Assembly: GCA_033549345.1 (NCBI GenBank)
Contig: JAWSUT010000050.1
Location: forward strand, 1 to 11,938
DNA from: JAWSUT01 sp033549345
Lineage (GTDB): Bacteria > Bacillota > Dethiobacteria > Dethiobacterales > Dethiobacteraceae
Length of the DNA stretch: 11,938 nucleotides
Reading direction: 5' to 3'
A model generated the notes under the pieces. It saw only the letters and a program-made list of their open reading frames with translations. It did no database searches and had not been told where the DNA came from. Shown here in pieces: positions 1 to 3,974 of the stretch. Position numbers and translations under genes: made by a program. Numbering within the stretch: position 1 is the stretch's first letter; each line of letters begins with the position of its first letter.

Positions 1-1
1 T

Positions 2-160
2 TACAAATCTTTAAGACAAAAGCATTCCCCGACAGTTTTCATTGGATATTACCGTCAAAGATTGGCGGAATCAACAATCAGGGAAATGGCCGACATATAT
101 AATGTGTCCAAGTCTGCTATGTCGATTCGGCTTGAAGATTTGAACTTGTTGCTCCATTAA
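2..160 (+). CDS. 3' end of a protein with a C-terminal helix-turn-helix (5' end outside window)
   Basis: An open frame runs from the left edge to TAA at 158-160, giving 52 residues. The end, with the segment STIREMADIYNVSKSAMSIRL, has the spacing of a helix-turn-helix: a short helix, a turn at YNVS, then a recognition helix. The same kind of C-terminal segment closes ImmA/IrrE-type phage peptidases and several phage DNA-binding proteins. The catalytic part, if there is one, lies outside the window, so the family cannot be fixed. No start codon is assigned because the gene is cut by the window edge. A hairpin follows 4 bases after the stop. Calling it a gene remnant with an HTH is supported by the sequence; any regulatory role is inferred. 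Confidence 0.55.
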   Translation, partial: YKSLRQKHSPTVFIGYYRQRLAESTIREMADIYNVSKSAMSIRLEDLNLLLH

Positions 161-164
161 ACCC

Positions 165-200
165 GGAGAATTCTAAGCTTAAGGATTCTCCATATATTTT
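165..200 (+). terminator. Possible intrinsic terminator after the first gene
   Basis: GGAGAATTCT (165-174) pairs with AGGATTCTCC (182-191), a 10-bp stem with one G-T pair and a 7-base loop. The bases after it, CATATATTTT, are only moderately T-rich. The place directly after a stop codon fits a terminator, but the weak T tract leaves this uncertain. Confidence 0.4.
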
Positions 201-203
201 ACC

Positions 204-231
204 CCTATGTTCGCAAGTTCGCTAACATAGG
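204..231 (+). promoter_or_regulatory. Leader hairpin upstream of the 255-473 gene
   Basis: CCTATGTT (204-211) and AACATAGG (224-231) form a perfect 8-bp stem, with GC/GC pairing again inside the loop after one mismatch. The 3' arm, CATAGG (226-231), is also complementary to CCTATG at 252-257, which contains the start codon of the next gene, so two exclusive pairings are possible. The Shine-Dalgarno sequence ACGGAGGT (241-248) lies between. The pairing is seen directly; a control role is inferred. Confidence 0.4.
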
Positions 232-254
232 CACAACAAAACGGAGGTATTCCT

Positions 255-473
255 ATGCAAACAAATACGGTAAAGCGAATGAAGCCCTTCGGACACAAGT
301 ATCAAAAAAAGCGATTACCATGTCCAGCTTGTGGTTTCGGTCGGCTGATTGACGCTGAGCAGAATACACATTCAGAGTTGCACGTGATGGAAAAGAATGA
401 CCCCTGGAAAGCGGACTACTACACTAAATGCTACCACTGCAAAGCAGAAGTCGGATTGAGAAAAATTGAATAA
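255..473 (+). CDS. Small zinc-ribbon protein
   Basis: This 72-residue basic protein has two CxxC pairs, C23-P-A-C26 and C59-Y-H-C62, 33 residues apart, the pattern of a single zinc ribbon. The N-terminus is rich in Lys and Arg (MQTNTVKRMKPFGHKYQKKR), which suits nucleic-acid contact. The ATG is set by a strong ribosome binding site, GGAGGT, 6 bases upstream. No enzymatic motif is visible. Small zinc ribbons of this kind are common in the early regions of Clostridia prophages and usually have no assigned function. The initiation region closely resembles that of the gene starting at 1714 (see findings). It stands alone, with leaders of about 90 and 150 bases on either side. Reality as a gene is fairly certain, function unknown. 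Confidence 0.75.
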   Translation: MQTNTVKRMKPFGHKYQKKRLPCPACGFGRLIDAEQNTHSELHVMEKNDPWKADYYTKCYHCKAEVGLRKIE

Positions 474-475
474 CC

Positions 476-523
476 ACTGAGTACCTTGTACTGAGCACGA
501 CGCAAATGCCGCTATAAGCGGCA
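476..523 (+). repeat. Two short hairpins after the zinc-ribbon gene
   Basis: AGTAC (480-484) pairs with GTACT (488-492); the same stretch is a direct repeat of ACTGAG (476-481 and 490-495). It is followed by a perfect hairpin TGCCGCT-ATA-AGCGGCA at 507-523. Neither has a T tract. The core CCGCTATAAGCGG reappears in the opposite orientation at 972-984. Confidence 0.5.
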
Positions 524-540
524 GAGATTAAATATGACGG

Positions 541-592
541 ACGAGCCTGACAAGTAGCTGTAAAGCTATGCGTTTAGGCTCGTTCTTTGCTT
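541..592 (+). terminator. Compound hairpin, possible terminator or attenuator before the 630 gene
   Basis: ACGAGCCTGA (541-550) pairs with TTAGGCTCGT (574-583) over 10 bp with one G-T pair, enclosing a smaller hairpin TAGCT/AGCTA (555-559/564-568). The sequence afterwards, TCTTTGCTTT, is T-rich but interrupted. The 5' arm GAGCCT could alternatively pair with AGGCTC at 608-613, next to the ribosome binding site of the following gene, so attenuation is as likely as plain termination. Confidence 0.45.
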
Positions 593-608
593 TGTAGTTG
601 CTTGATCA

Positions 609-624
609 GGCTCCGAAAGGAGCC
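609..624 (+). promoter_or_regulatory. GAAA-tetraloop hairpin containing the Shine-Dalgarno sequence of the 630 gene
   Basis: GGCTCC (609-614), GAAA (615-618) and GGAGCC (619-624) form a perfect 6-bp stem capped by a GNRA tetraloop, one of the most stable small RNA hairpins. The GGAG in its 3' arm is the only ribosome binding site for the ATG at 630, so the closed hairpin should hinder translation initiation. Confidence 0.6.
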
Positions 625-629
625 AAACA

Positions 630-953
630 ATGAAAATCAATTACAAAGATGCAGACGGTAAAACCATTGAGTTGGAAGTATCCGAGGAAGTCGGAACCTT
701 CTACTTGGAATCCGTGGCAGCAGAGAAGAGCAACGACCGGCGCAATAGCCGTCCTGACCGCCACACCCAATTAAGCACTTTTACCTATGAGGACGTGCGC
801 TTCTTTTCTGACGGTACAGACTTACTTGCTGATCTTATGAGTTCTGAAGCAGTCAGCCATGCCATGTCGCAGCTGACAGAACGCCAGAAGTACCTTATTC
901 AAAAGTGCTGTATTGAGAGCTGGTCATATACAAACCTCTACCTTTTCCTTTAA
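630..953 (+). CDS. Sigma-70-region-4-like phage protein, truncated before its HTH
   Basis: The 107-residue product starts with the layout of small phage/ICE sigma-like proteins: a short beta start (MKINYKDADGKTIELEVSEE), an Arg/Asp-rich linker (about 33-45, NDRRNSRPDRHTQL), then an acidic helical stretch and the LTERQKYLIQKCC segment (82-94) that normally leads into a helix-turn-helix. Here the frame ends in SYTNLYLFL, so the expected recognition helices are missing. The two other frames downstream of about position 925 do not encode a helix-turn-helix either, so a simple frameshift does not explain the loss; a deletion or replacement of the 3' end does. The related 1126-1626 gene keeps its HTH. 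Without it, DNA binding is doubtful; a decaying copy is most likely. The start is fixed by the GGAG at 619-622. Confidence 0.65.
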   Translation: MKINYKDADGKTIELEVSEEVGTFYLESVAAEKSNDRRNSRPDRHTQLSTFTYEDVRFFSDGTDLLADLMSSEAVSHAMSQLTERQKYLIQKCCIESWSYTNLYLFL

Positions 954-985
954 TAAGCGGACATGTAGTGACCGCTTATAGCGGT
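953..985 (+). promoter_or_regulatory. Two mutually exclusive hairpins directly after the 630 gene
   Basis: ATAAGCGG (953-960) is perfectly complementary to CCGCTTAT (972-979), while ACCGCT (971-976) is perfectly complementary to AGCGGT (980-985) with a TAT loop. The two folds share 972-979, so only one can form at a time. No T tract follows. This lies in the 172-base gene-free stretch 954-1125. Confidence 0.45.
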
Positions 986-1040
986 TCATTATCCACTAAA
1001 ATTAAATCAGAAGCATAAGAAGAACTTTTTCTAAAAGATA

Positions 1041-1079
1041 GCCGAAAGGCTCCCGTTTAAAAAAAACGGCGAGTTTTTT
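1041..1079 (+). terminator. Intrinsic terminator upstream of the 1126 gene
   Basis: CTC-CCGTTT (1050-1058) pairs with AAACGG-C-GAG (1064-1073) with one bulged C, and is followed at once by six T residues (1074-1079), a typical Rho-independent terminator. A small hairpin GCC-GAAA-GGC (1041-1050) abuts and slightly overlaps its 5' arm. The terminator sits about 46 bases before the next start codon, so it either separates two transcription units or acts as an attenuator for the downstream genes. Confidence 0.65.
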
Positions 1080-1093
1080 GGCTGATAGTTATG

Positions 1094-1117
1094 CCCTTTT
1101 CTCGCTGGAGAAAGGGG
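1094..1117 (+). promoter_or_regulatory. Hairpin sequestering the Shine-Dalgarno sequence of the 1126 gene
   Basis: CCCTTTTCTC (1094-1103) pairs with GAGAAAGGGG (1108-1117) over 10 bp with one T-G pair and a GCTG loop. The 3' arm AAAGGGG is the ribosome binding site for the ATG at 1126 (8 bases away), so the hairpin covers it. AAGGGGCTAA here also occurs at 5955-5964 in the leader of the 5996 gene. Confidence 0.55.
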
Positions 1118-1125
1118 CTAATTTT

Positions 1126-1626
1126 ATGCCAAAGAGTGACAATCAACAGCCAAAGATTCAGCCTTACATCAAAATTGACGGAAAGAAAGTCTATGTTACA
1201 GAAGAAGTCTACCGCGCCTACAAACGCCCGGCCTGGGCAGAACACAAGCGCAAAGAACGTGAGAAACGCTGCATTATTAGTGATGGTAAAGGCAGAACAA
1301 AACGCTGCACTGAAGATTGCAGTAAGTGTGGTAAACAGCGGACAGGCAGTGCTCTATCACTAGAAAGATTTAAAGAAGAAGGTTTTGAGATAACCGACCC
1401 CATTGACATTGCCGAGCTTATTGCGGACAAGCTGCTTCTCGAAGAGCTGTATGCAGCATTAAAAGAACTGGACCCGGAAGAACACTCCCTTATAGATGCG
1501 CTCTTCTTCAAAAACCACACTGAGCGGGATTATGCCGCAGACATTGGCTTGAAACGCCAAAGCGTGAATAAGCGCAAGAAAAAAATCTTAGAAAAGCTGC
1601 GTGTGATTATGGAAACAAAAAAATAA
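1126..1626 (+). CDS. Sigma-70-region-4-like DNA-binding protein
   Basis: This 166-residue protein opens with a short beta segment (about 12-30, PYIKIDGKKVYVTEEVYRAY) and a very basic helix (31-48, KRPAWAEHKRKEREKRC). A cysteine cluster follows (C49, C61, C65, C68; RCTEDCSKC), a possible metal site. An acidic helical region comes next, then DPEEHSLIDALFFKNHTERDYAADIGLKRQSVNKRKKKILEKL (about 116-158). This last part has the spacing of sigma-70 region 4: an ALFF helix, then TERDYAADIGLKRQSVNKRKK as helix-turn-helix. There is no region 2, so it is not a full sigma factor; such proteins in phages and conjugative elements are presumed transcription regulators. I chose the ATG at 1126 over a TTG at 1078, which lies inside the terminator. 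It is the likely functional counterpart of the truncated 630 gene. Confidence 0.75.
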   Translation: MPKSDNQQPKIQPYIKIDGKKVYVTEEVYRAYKRPAWAEHKRKEREKRCIISDGKGRTKRCTEDCSKCGKQRTGSALSLERFKEEGFEITDPIDIAELIADKLLLEELYAALKELDPEEHSLIDALFFKNHTERDYAADIGLKRQSVNKRKKKILEKLRVIMETKK

Positions 1627-1639
1627 AACTCCTTCCTTG

Positions 1640-1713
1640 GTTGCCAAACCTCCCCTTGCTGTCCTGTGAATGGTGAGGGGAGAACAATTTCCCCCGGAAA
1701 CGGAGGTAGCTAT
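1640..1713 (+). ncRNA. Leader RNA element, copy 1 (candidate cis-regulatory RNA)
   Basis: Conserved GTTGCCAAACCTC (1640-1652) leads into hairpin 1: CCCTTGCT (1653-1660), 11-base loop GTCCTGTGAAT (1661-1671), GGTGAGGG (1672-1679). The 3' arm can instead form hairpin 2, GGGGAGA (1677-1683) with TTTCCCC (1688-1694), loop ACAA. When hairpin 1 is open, ACCTCC (1648-1653) is exactly complementary to the Shine-Dalgarno GGAGGT (1702-1707) of the gene at 1714. A second copy with the same architecture lies at 5921-5995. Candidate structured RNAs named after DUF2800 and DUF2815 have been reported from Firmicutes phages; I cannot confirm identity from memory. Confidence 0.6.
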
Positions 1714-1896
1714 ATGCAAACAAAGGCAAACAACACGGACGCAGAACTGCGAGATCCCGAGTTTAATGAAGAACTTGCCGGTATTCTTGCCGCGATAAGT
1801 GTTGTGTCAAAACGTCTCGCTAAGAAGCTGCTCGCACTTCAACAGCAAGACGTATCCAAGGGGGAAGGAGAGAAACCAGATGGGCAAGATGAGTGA
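1714..1896 (+). CDS. Small hypothetical phage protein
   Basis: The start is placed at the ATG at 1714, 6 bases after a strong GGAGGT; an upstream in-frame ATG at 1666 lies in the leader hairpin and has no ribosome binding site. The 60-residue product has an acidic N-terminal third and an amphipathic helix with the stretch LAGILAAISVVSKRLAKKLLALQQQ (about 21-45), ending in a charged tail. There is no cysteine, signal peptide or membrane segment. Small proteins with an AISVVSKRLAKKL-like helix occur beside DUF2800 genes in Clostridia prophages, but have no known role as far as I know. It begins the packed replication block and overlaps the next gene by 17 bases, suggesting translational coupling. 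Confidence 0.7.
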   Translation: MQTKANNTDAELRDPEFNEELAGILAAISVVSKRLAKKLLALQQQDVSKGEGEKPDGQDE

Positions 1897-2212
1897 ATTA
1901 TCCATTGTGGTAACAGAACTGCGAAATGCTGCTCAAGCACTCATAAGTACAGCAGACTCTCTCGTTGACTTATTTTCCGGCAGCGGCGGTATCCAGGAAG
2001 AAGAACAGCCTGAGACAGAATCTTCTCCGCCGGAAGAAAAGCCTCTCACCCTAGAGGCCGTCAGAGCTATTCTTGCAGAGAAGTCCCGCAACGGCCACAC
2101 CGCAGAAATTAAGGCTCTCCTGGAAAAGCATGGGGCAGAAAAGCTTAGTGAGATTGATCCGGCACAGTATCCTGCGCTACTTGCAGAAGCGGAGGAATTA
2201 GGGAATGGGTAA
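1880..2212 (+). CDS. Conserved phage protein upstream of DUF2800, unknown function
   Basis: The ATG at 1880 follows AAGGAG (1865-1870) by 9 bases. The 110 residues fall into three parts: an N-terminal helix (about 5-32, ELSIVVTELRNAAQALISTADSLVDLF), an acidic Pro/Glu-rich linker (38-54), and a compact C-terminal helical module (about 55-107, LTLEAVRAILAEKSRNGHTAEIKALLEKHGAEKLSEID...). The C-terminal module recurs in many Firmicutes phage proteins next to DUF2800, sometimes carrying the misleading name 'rRNA biogenesis protein rrp5'. The LSEIDPxxYxxLLxEAEEL ending resembles helix-extension modules that touch nucleic acid or protein partners, but that is inference. Its stop overlaps the DUF2800 start by 8 bases. 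Confidence 0.75.
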   Translation: MGKMSELSIVVTELRNAAQALISTADSLVDLFSGSGGIQEEEQPETESSPPEEKPLTLEAVRAILAEKSRNGHTAEIKALLEKHGAEKLSEIDPAQYPALLAEAEELGNG

Positions 2213-3326
2213 ACATGCACTTCTTTCTGCTTCCTCAAGCCACCGCTGGCTTAATTGCCCGCCTTCCGCAAGGCTATGCGAGCAGTATGAGGATAGGGGC
2301 AGCAATTACGCAGCCGAAGGAACAGATGCCCATACCTTAGGTGAGTTCAAATTAAAAGCCGCTTTAGGCATAAAAGCTAAAGACCCCACCGCTGGCCTTA
2401 CCTACTACAACGAAGAAATGGAAGAATGCGCTATCGGGTATGCAGCCTATATTCTAGAGCTTTTAGAAAAGGCAAAGCAGGAATGCGCCGACCCAATAAT
2501 TCTTATTGAACAGCGTCTTGATTTCTCCAAATATGTCGAAGGCGGCTTTGGCACCGGCGACTGCGTCATTATCGCCGATGGGGTTCTCCACATTGTGGAT
2601 TATAAACATGGCCAAGGTGTTTTAGTGGAAGCGGAAGACAATCCACAAATGAAATTGTACAGTTTGGGCGCATTAGAACTTTTCGATGGCATCTACGATA
2701 TCAACACAGTTTCTATGTCCGTTTACCAGCCCCGCAGGGACAACATCAGCACCCATACTGTTTTCAAAGAGAGCCTGTATCAATGGGCGGATGAGGTTTT
2801 GAAGCCTACTGCTGAACTTGCTTATGCTGGGGATGGTGAATTCAAATGCGGCGAGTGGTGTAGATTCTGCAAAGCGAAACACGAATGCCGAGCCAGGGCC
2901 GAGTACAATATGGAGCTGGCCCGCTATGACTTTAAACTGCCGCCGCTTTTGGAAGATGGAGACGTTGAAGCCATCCTCGGTAAAATTGACGAACTGGTAT
3001 CGTGGGCCTCTGACATCAAGGACTATGCCCTGCAAGCTGCGCTCGGCGGGAAACAGTGGCTTGGTTGGAAGTTGGTCGAAGGCAGGAGCAATCGCAGGTA
3101 CATCAATGAAGATGCTATCGCCAAGGTAGTACATGAAGCTGGTTATGATCCTTACGAACGAAAGATAAAAGGCATCACCGTCATGGAAAAGACTCTCGGT
3201 AAAGCCAGATTTGCTGAACTGCTCGGCGGGCTTGTGGAGAAGCCACCGGGCAAGCCAACCCTTGTGCCGGAGAGTGATAATCGACCGGCTATGAATACCG
3301 CAATTAATGATTTCAAAGAAATTTAA
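2205..3326 (+). CDS. DUF2800 protein: PD-(D/E)XK nuclease with Cas4/AddB-like cysteine cluster
   Basis: The 373-residue length is normal for DUF2800. The nuclease core shows in order EGTDAHTL (38-45), GTGD (116-119), VDYKHG (131-136) and QMKLY (148-152), matching motifs I-IV of RecB/Cas4-type exonucleases with D119, D132, K134 and Q148 as predicted active-site residues. Cysteines C18 (with C25 near) and C215, C219, C222, C228 are placed like the four ligands of the iron-sulfur cluster in Cas4 and AddB. The C-terminal third (about 235-373) is helical and lacks known motifs. Exonuclease activity for phage recombination or end processing is inferred from the family. It is encoded 12 bases before the ssDNA-binding protein gene, the usual pairing of a nuclease with an annealing or ssDNA-binding partner. 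Confidence 0.9.
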   Translation: MGKHALLSASSSHRWLNCPPSARLCEQYEDRGSNYAAEGTDAHTLGEFKLKAALGIKAKDPTAGLTYYNEEMEECAIGYAAYILELLEKAKQECADPIILIEQRLDFSKYVEGGFGTGDCVIIADGVLHIVDYKHGQGVLVEAEDNPQMKLYSLGALELFDGIYDINTVSMSVYQPRRDNISTHTVFKESLYQWADEVLKPTAELAYAGDGEFKCGEWCRFCKAKHECRARAEYNMELARYDFKLPPLLEDGDVEAILGKIDELVSWASDIKDYALQAALGGKQWLGWKLVEGRSNRRYINEDAIAKVVHEAGYDPYERKIKGITVMEKTLGKARFAELLGGLVEKPPGKPTLVPESDNRPAMNTAINDFKEI

Positions 3327-3338
3327 GGAGGAATAATT

Positions 3339-3908
3339 ATGTCGAAAAAAGTCAACCAAAACCCTATGAAGGTTATTACAGGTCCCAATACGCGCTGGTC
3401 TTATGCAAATGTATGGGAGGCAAAATCTATTAATGGGGGCACACCTAAATTCTCCGTATCCCTTATCATCCCTAAGTCCGACACTCAAACTTTAGCTAAA
3501 ATCAAAGCCGCCATTGAAGCTGCTTACCGTGAGGGCGAATCAAAGCTAAAAGGAAATGGTAAAACTGTGCCTCCTCTAACCGCTATTAAAACACCATTAC
3601 GCGATGGAGATGCCGAGAGGCCAGATGACCCAGCTTACGCCAATGCCTATTTTATTAATGCTAACTCCGCTACTGCACCGGGCATTGTTGATGCCGATCT
3701 TCAGCCTATCCTTGAACGTTCGGAAGTTTACAGCGGAGTATACGGCAGAGCCAGTATTAACCTATATGCATTCAATAGCAATGGCAATAAGGGGATTGCT
3801 TGCGGCCTTAATAATCTGCAAAAAATTCGTGATGGTGAGCCCCTTGGTGGCAAGACCAGAGCGGAGGATGATTTTGACACCGACCCCGATGAGGACTTCC
3901 TTTCCTAA
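3339..3908 (+). CDS. DUF2815 protein: phage single-stranded DNA-binding protein
   Basis: This 189-residue protein matches DUF2815 in length and sequence: NPMKVITGPNTRWSYANVWEAKSINGG near the start, KFSVSLIIPKSD (37-48), a helix with KIKAAIEAAYREGESKLKG (54-72), LRDGDAERPDDPAYANAYFINANS (87-110), then YSGVYGRASINLYAFNSNGNKGIACGLNNLQKIRDGEPLGG (131-171). The acidic tail DDFDTDPDEDFLS, rich in Asp and ending in a hydrophobic residue, is typical of ssDNA-binding proteins that contact replication partners. The fold is thought to be OB-like, comparable with T7 gp2.5. AAGGAGG lies 7 bases upstream of the ATG. It presumably coats ssDNA made by the DUF2800 nuclease and the VapE helicase and feeds the DNA polymerase encoded just downstream. 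Confidence 0.88.
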   Translation: MSKKVNQNPMKVITGPNTRWSYANVWEAKSINGGTPKFSVSLIIPKSDTQTLAKIKAAIEAAYREGESKLKGNGKTVPPLTAIKTPLRDGDAERPDDPAYANAYFINANSATAPGIVDADLQPILERSEVYSGVYGRASINLYAFNSNGNKGIACGLNNLQKIRDGEPLGGKTRAEDDFDTDPDEDFLS

Positions 3909-3919
3909 TTTACACCTAC

Positions 3920-3946
3920 GGGCAGCGAGGCTTATCTTCGCTGCCC
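3920..3946 (+). promoter_or_regulatory. Strong hairpin between DUF2815 and DNA polymerase genes
   Basis: GGGCAGCGA (3920-3928) pairs perfectly with TCGCTGCCC (3938-3946), and two further pairs can form inside, leaving a 5-base loop. No T tract follows (TAAATCTATACAAGG), so this is not a standard terminator. It may set the ratio of ssDNA-binding protein to polymerase by processing or protecting the upstream mRNA; that role is inferred. Confidence 0.5.
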
Positions 3947-3974
3947 TAAATCTATACAAGGAAAGGAGCGTTTA

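Noticed and set aside
474..629. CRISPR-like short palindromic repeats
   Set aside because: The hairpins differ from one another in sequence and spacing and there are no repeated units with regular spacers.
1078..1125. Upstream TTG start for the sigma-like gene at 1126
   Set aside because: The extension is made of terminator T tract and the SD hairpin, has no ribosome binding site of its own, and the ATG at 1126 has a good one.
2673..3488. 271-residue open frame on the minus strand
   Set aside because: It lies antisense across the end of DUF2800 and the start of DUF2815, both clearly recognised families on the + strand. Its product has no recognisable domain and it lacks a ribosome binding site.
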